From Rikenella microfusus (lineage in GTDB: Bacteria > Bacteroidota > Bacteroidia > Bacteroidales > DYQK01): a stretch of 36,069 bases of DNA. The stretch covers positions 1 to 36,069 of the forward strand of contig DYQK01000024.1 in assembly GCA_020719385.1 (NCBI GenBank). Direction: 5' to 3'. Position numbers and translations under genes: made by a program. The notes below the pieces were generated by a model, which worked only from the letters and a program-made list of their open reading frames with translations, was not told where the DNA came from and did not search any database. Each line of letters begins with the position of its first letter. Position 1 is the stretch's first letter. Positions 1 to 9,247 of this stretch are shown here, in pieces.

Positions 1-19
1 TTAAATTTAGAGAGAAAAA

Positions 20-50
20 TTTTGTCAAATTTTGAAAAATCTGACAAAGT
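20..50 (-). terminator. Rho-independent-like terminator downstream of mqnC
   Basis: Inverted repeat TTTGTCA...TGACAAA (21-27 / 42-48), with a T-rich run on the minus-strand 3' side. Confidence 0.6.
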
Positions 51-53
51 TTT

Positions 54-1142
54 TTAGATAAACTCATATTTTTGATTTCTCTGCTGCGGCAAAAAACCTG
101 CCTCGCAAATTGCTTTCTGAATTTCTGACGCATCAAAAGAGTAATTTGCCCCTGCCGATTTTACAACATTTTCCTCAATCATTATTGACCCAAAATCGTT
201 CGCACCTGCGTAAAGCGAAAGTTGTGCAATTTCTTTGCCCACCGTGAGCCAAGAAGTTTGAATATTCTCAATATTATTGAGTAAAACTCTCGAAATACTC
301 ACCATTCGCAAATATTCGCTTGCAGAAACTTTCTGCAACGAATCAGAAAATTGCTGCTGCAAAACCGTATTTTCCCCTTGAAAAGTCCACAGAACAAACG
401 TAATAAAACCTTTTGAGTACTTGGGTTTTTTCTCCTGCAAATCTCGAAGTAAAATTAAATGTTCGATTCTTTCTGCAAAAGTTTCGATATGTCCGAACAT
501 CATTGTTGCTGAAGTCGGCAAATTTAAACGATGTGCCTCGTGCATTACTGCACTCCACTCGGCTGCTGTGCATTTTGCGGGAGAAATAATTTTGCGAACT
601 CTGTCGTTTAAAATCTCGGCTCCCGCACCTGGAAGCGAATCTAAACCTGACTCAATTAAGAATTCTAAAACTTTGCAAATGGATAAATTTTCGATTTTCG
701 TTAAATGTATAATCTCAGCGGGACCAAGTGCGTGCAATTTTAAATTTGGAAATAAATTTTTTAAATTTTCGAACAAATTGCAATAAAATTTTAAGTTTAA
801 ATTCGGGTGAAGTCCGCCTTGAAGTAAAATTTGATTGCCGCCTAAGAAAAATAATTCGTTTATCTTCTCTTTGTATTCAGAAATTGAAGTGATAAAAACT
901 TCAGAATCGTTGATTTTTCGATGAAAATTGCAAAATTTACACTGAACAAAACAGCCGTTTGTGATATTGATATTTCGGTCAATAATCCAACCGACTTTTC
1001 TTTCAGGTTTAAATTTTTTTCTTAATTCGTTGGCAAGAAACATTAATTCCGACAAAGGTGCATTTTCATATAAAAATAAACCTTCTTCGAAAGATAATTT
1101 CTCTTTATTTAACGACTTGATATACAAAGATTTACATTCCAT
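54..1142 (-). CDS. mqnC: Cyclic dehypoxanthinyl futalosine synthase (radical SAM, futalosine menaquinone pathway)
   Basis: Radical-SAM CxxxCxxC (GCFVQCKFCNFHR), preceding GWIIDRNINITN, QGGLHP and SLPGAGAEIL motifs typical of MqnC. Confidence 0.85.
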   Translation of the reverse strand: MECKSLYIKSLNKEKLSFEEGLFLYENAPLSELMFLANELRKKFKPERKVGWIIDRNINITNGCFVQCKFCNFHRKINDSEVFITSISEYKEKINELFFLGGNQILLQGGLHPNLNLKFYCNLFENLKNLFPNLKLHALGPAEIIHLTKIENLSICKVLEFLIESGLDSLPGAGAEILNDRVRKIISPAKCTAAEWSAVMHEAHRLNLPTSATMMFGHIETFAERIEHLILLRDLQEKKPKYSKGFITFVLWTFQGENTVLQQQFSDSLQKVSASEYLRMVSISRVLLNNIENIQTSWLTVGKEIAQLSLYAGANDFGSIMIEENVVKSAGANYSFDASEIQKAICEAGFLPQQRNQKYEFI

Positions 1143-1161
1143 TTCTGAAGAATTTAGAATT

Positions 1162-2466
1162 TTAAATTCGTTTTATTGATGCACCGATACGATTTAAACG
1201 TTCATCAATATTTTCATAACCTCTGTCAATTTGTTCAATATTGTGAATAATACTTTTTCCCTCAGCCGAGAGTGCGGCAATCAATAACGCTACTCCTGCG
1301 CGTATATCGGGAGAATGCATTACCGCAGAACGCAGGGGAAATTGCCGATTTAACCCAATAACCGTTGCCCGATGTGGGTCGCAAAGAATAATTTGAGCTC
1401 CCATATCAATTAATTTATCCACAAAAAATAATCGACTTTCGAACATTTTCTGATGAATCAAAACACTTCCGCGCGCCTGCGTTGCCACAACTAACAAAAC
1501 GCTCAATAAATCGGGTGTTAGTCCAGGCCACGGTGCATCGGCAAGAGTCAATATTGAACCGTCAATAAACGTATCAATTTCGTAAAATTTTTGTGCAGGA
1601 ATAAAAATATCGTCATTTTTTTTCTCAAGAAAAATTCCCAAACGACTAAAACATCGCGGAATTGGTCCTAAATCTTCGAAACTAACATTTTTAATTGTCA
1701 TTTCAGATTGCGTCATTGCTGCGAGTCCGATGAAACTGCCAATTTCTATCATATCGGGCAGGAGCGAATGTTCGCACCCCTCTAACGAATCGACTCCTTC
1801 AATAACTAAGAAATTTGAGGCAATACCTGAAATTTTTGCCCCCATTTTGTTCAACATTTTGCAGAGTTGCTGAATATAAGGTTCGCAAGCGGCGTTGTAA
1901 ATTTCGGTTTTCCCTTCGGCAAGCACCGCTGCCAAAATAATGTTGGCTGTTCCTGTCACGGATGCTTCGTCTAAAAGCATTTTTTTTCCTTTGAGTTTTT
2001 TACTTTCGATGAAAAAAGTTTTTTCAGTACTTGAATACTCAAATTTTGCACCGAGTTCTTGAAAACCTAAAATATGTGTGTCTAATCTGCGTCTGCCGAT
2101 TTTATCTCCGCCGGGTTTTGGTAAAAAAACTTTTCCACAACGACTTAATAATGCACCCATTAGCATTACGGAGCCGCGAAGTGAAGCCGCTTTTTTTTGA
2201 AATTCGACAGAATATAAAAAATTAATATTTATCTCCTCTGCCGCAAATTCGTAAGAATGTTCATCGAGTTTATTGACTTTTACTCCGAGATGTTTTACAA
2301 GGTCAATTAAATTTAAAACATCTAAAATATTGGGAATATTGCGAATTGTAACTTTTTGCGTGGTTAAAATTGTTGCCGCAATAACTTGTAACGCTTCATT
2401 TTTCGCACCTTGCGGCAGCAATTCGCCGCACAAAGATTTTCCTCCTTGAATTTCAAAACTACTCAT
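1162..2466 (-). CDS. murA: UDP-N-acetylglucosamine 1-carboxyvinyltransferase
   Basis: N-term EIQGGKSLCGELLPQGAKNEALQ; PGGDKIGRRRLDTH active-site loop; full length, 434 aa. Confidence 0.93.
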   Translation of the reverse strand: MSSFEIQGGKSLCGELLPQGAKNEALQVIAATILTTQKVTIRNIPNILDVLNLIDLVKHLGVKVNKLDEHSYEFAAEEININFLYSVEFQKKAASLRGSVMLMGALLSRCGKVFLPKPGGDKIGRRRLDTHILGFQELGAKFEYSSTEKTFFIESKKLKGKKMLLDEASVTGTANIILAAVLAEGKTEIYNAACEPYIQQLCKMLNKMGAKISGIASNFLVIEGVDSLEGCEHSLLPDMIEIGSFIGLAAMTQSEMTIKNVSFEDLGPIPRCFSRLGIFLEKKNDDIFIPAQKFYEIDTFIDGSILTLADAPWPGLTPDLLSVLLVVATQARGSVLIHQKMFESRLFFVDKLIDMGAQIILCDPHRATVIGLNRQFPLRSAVMHSPDIRAGVALLIAALSAEGKSIIHNIEQIDRGYENIDERLNRIGASIKRI

Positions 2467-2491
2467 AAAAAATTTTTTGTTAAATAAAAAT

Positions 2492-2953
2492 TTATTTTTT
2501 GCTACTTTCGACCAATAATTTCAAAATATAAGTTTGAAAACGCTTAATTGTCAATGCACAATTAAAAATATATATCACAAGAATTATTCCTGACAAAATT
2601 GCGGCGAAGAAATAATTTTTCCACAAAACCGCCACTGCAACGGCAAGATGCAGCATTATCGCAATGATAAATAATTCTGTGAAAAAAAGTTTATAAAAAA
2701 TGAGTGGTTTTCCGTTTTCTGTACGAAATTCGATTTCACCTTTGATAATATCGTTGAAAAAATCGAAACCATTCCACACAAATCGAAACGGCGAGCCTTG
2801 AAACCAACATTTCAGTTTATCTCGTTGATAATGAAAGATATACGCATTTTTCAAACGTTTCTCGAAGTCGTTGAAAAACGTATCTGCAAATTCTTCAGGG
2901 ACAGAATTTAGGTCAAGGAAAATTTTTTTGCGAAAAGAGATAATAAAATTCAT
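2492..2953 (-). CDS. Small membrane protein of unknown function
   Basis: 153 aa ORF with two predicted hydrophobic segments; no family recognised. Confidence 0.5.
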   Translation of the reverse strand: MNFIISFRKKIFLDLNSVPEEFADTFFNDFEKRLKNAYIFHYQRDKLKCWFQGSPFRFVWNGFDFFNDIIKGEIEFRTENGKPLIFYKLFFTELFIIAIMLHLAVAVAVLWKNYFFAAILSGIILVIYIFNCALTIKRFQTYILKLLVESSKK

Positions 2954-3081
2954 TTTTTTCGAGTTAAATGTAATTTTTCAAAAATTTTTATATTATTTTT
3001 GTGCGTTAATTTTTTGTGCCAAAAGTAAGAAAATTTTTCACAAAAAAGCAATATTTTTCACAAAAAAAATTAATTTTCTCT

Positions 3082-4371
3082 ATGAAAAATCAAAATTCTA
3101 ATTCAGAAATTCATATTTCATTTTTTCAGAGATATAAGAAATTCGCTAAAATTGCTTTTATTTTTTTGTTTTTTGCAGTTTTATTTGTGCTTTTTTACCC
3201 ATTTTTAAACAAAAAAATCGAGATTCAGATTCTTGAGAAACGTTATGAATTGCGAAACGATTCTGTTTTCGAAGGAAAAGCAATTTCTCCTGTTGTCGGA
3301 GCAAAAGTAAAAATTATTGCTGAAAAAGAAGTTTTTGTCAGAGACACTATTAAAAATATTAATTTTTATGACTCTTTACAAAAAAAATATTCTAAAAAAG
3401 ACTCAATAATTGAAAAGCACGTTTATTTGGATTCTGTTTTTGAAACGCATAAAACTAATCAAGACGGAATTATTGAGAAAATTCTCAAAGAAAAAACAAA
3501 TTTGTTTTCAACTTTGTTGAATTGTTACAAAGTTCCTGCGGATTCGTTTAAAATTTCGGTTTTGCATCCCGATTATTTCTCTGAAGAAGCGTATAAAGTG
3601 AAGGTTTCTGAAAATAAAAATCAATATGGTTTTACTTTGCTGCGAAAAATTACGTTGGAACTTCGACTTTTCAAAAAAGAACCCAATGAATCTACAAAAA
3701 ATATTAAAAATGATTCTGTTGTGATTCCTATTAAAGATGTTGATATTTTTATTGATGGGAAAAATATCTCTGAAAAACGAAAAACCGACAAATATGGAAG
3801 TGTCTTTTTTCGAAATGTTCCTAAATTGAACCCAATTCCGTTGTTTATTACCACGCGCGGCGGTGAAATTATCAATGTCTCTTATAAAATGGATTCTTTG
3901 CTAGCAAAACGCAACGACTCAACTTACGTTTACGATTCTTTGTTTTTGAGCAAAGGGAAAAAAATTCCTGCCGAAATCGAGTTAAATTGGCGGTCAACTG
4001 ACGATTTAGACTTAATAATTTTGTTTTTTGGGAGTCAAAAAATTGATACACTTTATTATTTTCGCCAGAATATTCCAAATAAAGCACCTTTCGATATGAA
4101 ATTGTCGAAAGACGTGAATGTCAAGGGCGAGACGCAAAATCCTTTCGAGAGAGTTTTGTGTAACAAACTTCGAGTCGGCGAGTATAAAATTTACGTCAAT
4201 ATTCACAAAAGACGGACAAAAGAGAATTCTGAAGTTCCTTATGTTTTAAATTTGTATGAAAAATCAACGTTGAGGAAAAGTTTTTTGTCTTCTTTTGAAA
4301 ATTCTCAAACATCGCACAAGGTTTGTTCCTTCTCTTTTGATGGAAAAAAGATAACTGAAATTTATGAATAA
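3082..4371 (+). CDS. Membrane-anchored protein with repeated Ig/carboxypeptidase-regulatory-like segments and a C-terminal YfaP/DUF2135-like segment
   Basis: N-terminal TM helix (FAKIAFIFLFFAVLFVLFYPFL); VVGAKVKI...TNQDGIIEKIL and IKDVDIFIDGK...TDKYGSVFFRNVP segments; C-term IELNWRSTDDLDLIILF. Start placed at ATG 3082 rather than 3016, because residues before it are A/T-driven low complexity. Confidence 0.5.
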   Translation: MKNQNSNSEIHISFFQRYKKFAKIAFIFLFFAVLFVLFYPFLNKKIEIQILEKRYELRNDSVFEGKAISPVVGAKVKIIAEKEVFVRDTIKNINFYDSLQKKYSKKDSIIEKHVYLDSVFETHKTNQDGIIEKILKEKTNLFSTLLNCYKVPADSFKISVLHPDYFSEEAYKVKVSENKNQYGFTLLRKITLELRLFKKEPNESTKNIKNDSVVIPIKDVDIFIDGKNISEKRKTDKYGSVFFRNVPKLNPIPLFITTRGGEIINVSYKMDSLLAKRNDSTYVYDSLFLSKGKKIPAEIELNWRSTDDLDLIILFFGSQKIDTLYYFRQNIPNKAPFDMKLSKDVNVKGETQNPFERVLCNKLRVGEYKIYVNIHKRRTKENSEVPYVLNLYEKSTLRKSFLSSFENSQTSHKVCSFSFDGKKITEIYE

Positions 4372-5785
4372 AAAAATTCACACTCTAAAATATATTCTTT
4401 TTGATGTTTTTGCCTCGCTGTTTGCGTGGTCAAGTTTTTTTATTTTTCGAAAAATGTACATTGAGCCGCAAAAATTTGGACACAAAATTCCGTTGACGCT
4501 TGAGATGAAATATTTTTTGGGTGTAATTTTTGTGCCGCTTTTTTGGTTCATCTTGCATTATGTTGACGGTTATTATCGAAATATTTACCGAAAATCGAGG
4601 CTGCAAGAATTATGGCAAACGTTTATTATCTCGCTGCTCGGAGTAATAATTTTATTTTTTGGACTCATTCTCGACGACCAAGTGCCGAATTATAAAACGT
4701 ATTATCTCTCGATTCTCGTTTATTTCTCGTTTCAATTTCTTTTCACTTATATTCCGCGAGTTTTATTGACGACCAACACAATTAAACGTTTGCGAGGCAG
4801 AAAGATTGGTTTTCGCACACTTTTAATCGGAAGCAACGGAAAAGCATTGAGAGTTTATCAAGATTTTGAGTCGCAAAAAAAATCTACGGGCAATATTTTC
4901 GTTGGTTTTATAAATATTCACAATAAAAAAAGCGATACTTTGTGTCAATATTTGCCACATTTGGGCAATTTTGACGATTTAACTGAAATTATTATAAACT
5001 TTTCCATTGAAGAAGTGATTCTTGCCATTGAACTTTCGGAACACGAGGAAATTTGGAAAATTATTAATAAATTACAATATAACAATGTCATTATCAAAGC
5101 ATTACCGAGTATGTACGATATTCTCACCGTTGGAACAAGTGTTAAAATGTCTACGCCGTTTAGTTCGCCGTTAGTCGTTATCTCTCGCGATTTAATGCCT
5201 GCTTGGCAGGAAAATATGAAAAGAGTTATTGATGTAATTTTTTCAATTATTGCGATGATTTTATTGCTTCCTGTTTATATTGCGTTGGCAATTGGAGTTA
5301 AACTTTCCTCTCGCGGCCCGATTTTTTACGCACAAGAGAGAATCGGGAGATATGGAAAAACATTTCTGATTTATAAATTTCGCTCAATGTTGACAGATGC
5401 CGAGCAAAATGGTCCTGCACTTTCCTCAAAAAACGACCAACGAATTACGCCGTTTGGCAAGTTTATGCGTCGCTCGCGTTTGGACGAAATACCGCAATTT
5501 TTCAACGTTTTAATCGGCGATATGTCTATTGTTGGTCCGCGTCCTGAGAGACAATTTTTTATTAATCAAATTGTCAAAGTTGCTCCGCATTATTATCATT
5601 TGCACAAAGTGCGTCCAGGAATAACCTCGTGGGGACAAGTGAAATTTGGGTACGCAGAAAATATTGACGAGATGGTCGAAAGACTCAAATACGATTTAAT
5701 TTACATCGAAAACATGTCGTTGTACGTTGATTTTAAAATTATGATTTACACTATAAAAATAATTTTTCAAGGTTTAGGAAAATGA
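4364..5785 (+). CDS. Undecaprenyl-phosphate glucose phosphotransferase / polyprenyl glycosylphosphotransferase (WcaJ-like)
   Basis: N-terminal TM helices; C-term bacterial sugar transferase motifs (KRVIDVIFSIIAMILLLPVYIALAIGVKLSSRGPIFYAQERIGRYGKTFLIYKFRSM...RSRLDEIPQFFNVLIGDMSIVGPRPE). Confidence 0.92.
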   Translation: MNKKIHTLKYILFDVFASLFAWSSFFIFRKMYIEPQKFGHKIPLTLEMKYFLGVIFVPLFWFILHYVDGYYRNIYRKSRLQELWQTFIISLLGVIILFFGLILDDQVPNYKTYYLSILVYFSFQFLFTYIPRVLLTTNTIKRLRGRKIGFRTLLIGSNGKALRVYQDFESQKKSTGNIFVGFINIHNKKSDTLCQYLPHLGNFDDLTEIIINFSIEEVILAIELSEHEEIWKIINKLQYNNVIIKALPSMYDILTVGTSVKMSTPFSSPLVVISRDLMPAWQENMKRVIDVIFSIIAMILLLPVYIALAIGVKLSSRGPIFYAQERIGRYGKTFLIYKFRSMLTDAEQNGPALSSKNDQRITPFGKFMRRSRLDEIPQFFNVLIGDMSIVGPRPERQFFINQIVKVAPHYYHLHKVRPGITSWGQVKFGYAENIDEMVERLKYDLIYIENMSLYVDFKIMIYTIKIIFQGLGK

Positions 5786-6906
5786 TAGAAATAAAAAAAG
5801 TCGATACTTTGTCGGAATTGAAAAAATTTGTGAATTTTCAACAAAAATTATATAAAAATTCTGAATTTTTTGTTCCTCCGTTGATTTCTCGCGAGTTAGA
5901 AACGCTTCGTCGAGATAAAAATCCGTCTTTTGAAGTTTGTGAAGCCGAATATTGGCTCGCTTATCAAAACAAAGAGATTGTTGGTCGTATTGCAGGAATT
6001 GTGAATCATCGATATATTGAGGTGTGGCAAAATCGATATGCCCGTTTTGGGTGGTTTGATTTTATTGATGACCTCGAAGTTTCGAAAAAAATGCTCGAAA
6101 CGGTTGAAAATTGGGCAAAAAGTAAACAATTAACTGCCCTTCATGGACCGATGGGTTTTACAACATTAGACCGTCAGGGAATGTTAGTCGATGGTTTTAA
6201 CGAGGAAAGTGCGTTTTCAACAATTTATAATTTCGATTATTACCCCAAGCATCTCGAAAAATTGGGTTTTCAAAAAGACGTAGATTGGTTGCAATATGTT
6301 CTTGAGATTCCAAAAACACTTCCAGAACGTTTAAATCAACGTTTCGCAAACATTCAAGAGCGTTACGGTTTTAAAATTATCGAGGCAAAAAAACGTTCTG
6401 AGTTAAAAAAATACGCAAGAAGTATGTTTGACACTTATTCTCAAGCATATAAACATATTTTTTGTGCCGTTCCTTTGACAGAAAATCAAATTTCGAAGTA
6501 TATAAATCAATATTTCGGTTTTATTATTCCTGAATTTGTGTGTTTTGTTTCTGATTCGCAAGACAGAGTTATCGGTTTTGGGATAACAATGCCTTCTTTG
6601 ACAAAAGCGTTTCAAAAAGCAAAGGGACGATTATTTCCGTTTGGTTTTTTACACATTCTCAAAGCGATGAGAACTTTCGAAACAGGCGATATTATGCTTA
6701 TTGGAGTGTTACCTGAATATCAAGCGAAGGGAGTTACTGCGTTGATTTTCAACCGTTTAACGGAAATTTTTATTCAGAAAGGAATCACAAAAGCCGTTGC
6801 TTATCCGCAACTTGAGCATAACACAAAAGTTCATTTGTTGTGGAAAGATTTTCAACACACTCAAAATATTCGCCGCCGATGTTTTATCAAAAATATTTCT
6901 CAATAA
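5782..6906 (+). CDS. GNAT-like N-acetyltransferase superfamily protein (YghO-like)
   Basis: 374 aa; FVPPLISRELETL, GRIAGIVNHRY, HGPMGFTTLDRQGMLVDGF, ILIGVLPEYQAKGVTALIF-type acetyltransferase segment. 4-nt ATGA overlap with the upstream gene. Confidence 0.6.
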   Translation: MIEIKKVDTLSELKKFVNFQQKLYKNSEFFVPPLISRELETLRRDKNPSFEVCEAEYWLAYQNKEIVGRIAGIVNHRYIEVWQNRYARFGWFDFIDDLEVSKKMLETVENWAKSKQLTALHGPMGFTTLDRQGMLVDGFNEESAFSTIYNFDYYPKHLEKLGFQKDVDWLQYVLEIPKTLPERLNQRFANIQERYGFKIIEAKKRSELKKYARSMFDTYSQAYKHIFCAVPLTENQISKYINQYFGFIIPEFVCFVSDSQDRVIGFGITMPSLTKAFQKAKGRLFPFGFLHILKAMRTFETGDIMLIGVLPEYQAKGVTALIFNRLTEIFIQKGITKAVAYPQLEHNTKVHLLWKDFQHTQNIRRRCFIKNISQ

Positions 6907-6908
6907 AA

Positions 6909-6941
6909 TTTGCCTGATTTTAAATTTTTTTTTTACTTTTG
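6909..6941 (+). promoter_or_regulatory. Bacteroidetes-type promoter (TTTG-N21-TACTTTTG)
   Basis: Matches the -33 TTTG / -7 TAnnTTTG consensus upstream of the CDS at 6987. Confidence 0.5.
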
Positions 6942-6986
6942 TAAAATATTTCTCGATGTTTTTTCGTTAAAATTGAAAAGAAGGTT

Positions 6987-7883
6987 ATGAAAAAGTTTTA
7001 TTTTTTAATTTTTGTTGTTGTTTTTTTGAGTTTAACCTGTCGGACTCAAAGAGGCGGCAATAATTCGGGTTCAGCGGATTGTTCCTTAGGAATTTTTCAA
7101 GAGAAAAAAAAGAAAGTTGCTCCGTTAAATTTTAAATTTACGTGTAATACCGTGAAAAACGAGATTTATCTTGCTGAAGGGACAAAATTATTTGTCTTGA
7201 CGGGCAGTGCAGTTTCGAATTGTTATTTTTGTAAATTATTTGTGCGTCAAGTTTTTCAGAATCAAACAACAACCTTGAAGTCGTATAGCAAAAAAAATTT
7301 TAATGACCTCACCGAATATACAATTTGGGAGGAAATAAATTTGCAAGGAAAACGAAAAGGAGACAAAATTGAAATATTAGTCGAGGTAACAGACCTTTGC
7401 AATACAACAGTTTCTGAAAAATACACCATATTTATCGGCGAGGGCGGCAGTGGCGGCGAGTGTAAAGAATTGAAGCGAGAAATTTCTAACGGACAAACGT
7501 ATAATTTTTATCGAAATCAAAATGCGTGGGATTTGAGAAATAATCAAGCACAAACTTTTTCGAAAAGTGTTTCGTCATCTTGCGATTTAATCAATGTTAA
7601 ATCACCTGATTTTTCGTTTCGAAAAGAATGGCAAAGCGAAAACGGAACGCAATTTGCATTGGCAAATTCGTTAAATTATCATTCTAAACTTTGCTTGGAA
7701 AATGTAAAAAAATGTTTTAGCACTTCTTCTCCTTCGTCGAAAGTTTCGTTTAGCAACGGAAGTATTATTATCGCAAAACTTCGCGGACAAGACGAATTTG
7801 TGGTGATAAAAATTACAGAAATCAAAGAAACTTCTCCCGAAGACAACAACGATTATATAAAATTTGTATACAAAAAACTCTAA
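6987..7883 (+). CDS. Predicted lipoprotein, tandem paralog A
   Basis: Signal peptide with lipobox-like LSLTC; C-terminal IIIAKLRGQDEFVVIKITEIKETSPEDNNDYIKFVYKK nearly identical to the next gene. Confidence 0.7.
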   Translation: MKKFYFLIFVVVFLSLTCRTQRGGNNSGSADCSLGIFQEKKKKVAPLNFKFTCNTVKNEIYLAEGTKLFVLTGSAVSNCYFCKLFVRQVFQNQTTTLKSYSKKNFNDLTEYTIWEEINLQGKRKGDKIEILVEVTDLCNTTVSEKYTIFIGEGGSGGECKELKREISNGQTYNFYRNQNAWDLRNNQAQTFSKSVSSSCDLINVKSPDFSFRKEWQSENGTQFALANSLNYHSKLCLENVKKCFSTSSPSSKVSFSNGSIIIAKLRGQDEFVVIKITEIKETSPEDNNDYIKFVYKKL

Positions 7884-7895
7884 AAACAATTTTCT

Positions 7896-8720
7896 ATGAG
7901 AAAAATAACTTTTTTACTCGGCATTTTTGCCATGTTGTTCGGAATTTTTACTTTAACATCTTGCGATGATGACCCAAAACCTGCTCCGACAGTTACTATT
8001 TTGCACAGCGGCGTTCCTGCGACTTCTGCGCAGTTAGCACCTAATACGGCTTCTTATATGCTCACAGGAAATGCGAGGGCAAGTGCAAATTTCAAATCGA
8101 TAAAAATCACTTTAACCTACAACGGAGCAACAAACACGGTTAAAGACATTCTCGATTTTGAAAAAAATGACACAGTTTATACTTTTATGGAAGAGATAAA
8201 CTTGGCAGGGAAAAATTCTGCAGGCAGTTCGGTAACTATCACGGTTTCTGTAACCGACCAACAAGACCAAGTCGGAACAGGAACATTGAACATTGGTTTT
8301 GGGTCAAGCGAAACTCCAATGAAAAGTTCTGGTAGCGGAATGATTTATAATTGGTACAGCAGCAACGCAAGTGCGTGGGATTTAGTCAATAATCGTTCTC
8401 GCAAAGCAGCAGATTCCGATTCGGACAAAGATATGGTTAATCCAAGTTCGACAGATTGGAGTTTCAAAAAAGAATGGTACTCGAAAAACGGTACACAATT
8501 TGTGAAAAACAATTCGTTCAACTACAACAACCCAACGGTTGAAGCAGCAGCGGCGGCGTTTAGCGGCGGTTCTACTTCAATAAGTGTCTCGCAAGGCGAC
8601 ATTATTATTGCAAAACTTCGTGGACAAGACGAATTTGTAGTGATAAAAATTACTGAAATTCGCGAAACTTCCATCGAAAACAACGATGATTACATCAAAT
8701 TTGAGTACAAAAAGAAATAA
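7896..8720 (+). CDS. Predicted lipoprotein, tandem paralog B
   Basis: Lipobox LTSC followed by DDDPKP; C-terminal IIIAKLRGQDEFVVIKITEIRETSIENNDDYIKFEYKK shared with paralog A. Confidence 0.75.
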   Translation: MRKITFLLGIFAMLFGIFTLTSCDDDPKPAPTVTILHSGVPATSAQLAPNTASYMLTGNARASANFKSIKITLTYNGATNTVKDILDFEKNDTVYTFMEEINLAGKNSAGSSVTITVSVTDQQDQVGTGTLNIGFGSSETPMKSSGSGMIYNWYSSNASAWDLVNNRSRKAADSDSDKDMVNPSSTDWSFKKEWYSKNGTQFVKNNSFNYNNPTVEAAAAAFSGGSTSISVSQGDIIIAKLRGQDEFVVIKITEIRETSIENNDDYIKFEYKKK

Positions 8721-8740
8721 ATTTTTTCAAAAATTTATTT

Positions 8741-8780
8741 ACTTCTCAAGATTTTTAGAATCTTGAGAAGTTTTTTTTTT
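8741..8780. terminator. Strong hairpin terminator between convergent genes
   Basis: ACTTCTCAAGATT-TTTA-GAATCTTGAGAAGT followed by a T10 run. Confidence 0.85.
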
Positions 8781-9159
8781 ACTTCATTCGAACAGGTTTA
8801 TGATTTTCATTGACAGAAACCAATGTAAACAGACTTTCCACCGCTTTTTTGCGATTTTCCGTATACATTTCTTCGACAAAAATTTCGACCAACACTTCGA
8901 TTTTTAATTTTCCAACGTTCACAATTTTTCCAATTATTTCAACTATTGTTCCTGCTTTTATGGCAGCGAGAAATTGCGTTTTTTCGACAGAAAGTGTAAC
9001 CATTTTCATTTTTGTGAAGCGTGTTGCGGTAATATAAGCGACTTCGTCCATCCATTGCATTGCTGTTCCGCCGAATAATGAGTCATTTGCGTTCAAAGTA
9101 TTGGGGAAAATCGCCTTAAATTGGCGGGTTTCGGCATTTTTAATTTTTATTTCACACAT
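8779..9159 (-). CDS. Acyl-CoA thioesterase (hotdog fold)
   Basis: NANDSLFGGTAMQWMDEVAYITATRFTKMKMVTLSVEKTQFLAAIKAGTIVEI; true start taken at MCEIKIK (9159), not 9432. Confidence 0.8.
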   Translation of the reverse strand: MCEIKIKNAETRQFKAIFPNTLNANDSLFGGTAMQWMDEVAYITATRFTKMKMVTLSVEKTQFLAAIKAGTIVEIIGKIVNVGKLKIEVLVEIFVEEMYTENRKKAVESLFTLVSVNENHKPVRMK

Positions 9160-9192
9160 AAAAAAAAATTTTTTGCAAAAATAATAAAAATA

Positions 9193-9224
9193 TTTTGTTT
9201 TTGAACATAAGTTCATTATCTTTG
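9193..9224 (+). promoter_or_regulatory. Bacteroidetes-type promoter (TTTTG-N19-TATCTTTG)
   Basis: Good consensus match 24 nt upstream of the TonB receptor start codon. Confidence 0.65.
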
Positions 9225-9247
9225 CCCCGAAATAAATTTTCAAAAAA

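Noticed and set aside
1415-1423. Perfect DnaA-box-like TTATCCACA here and at 11375-11383
   Set aside because: Isolated single copies inside murA and the TonB receptor gene; no cluster and no DNA-unwinding element, so not evidence for oriC.
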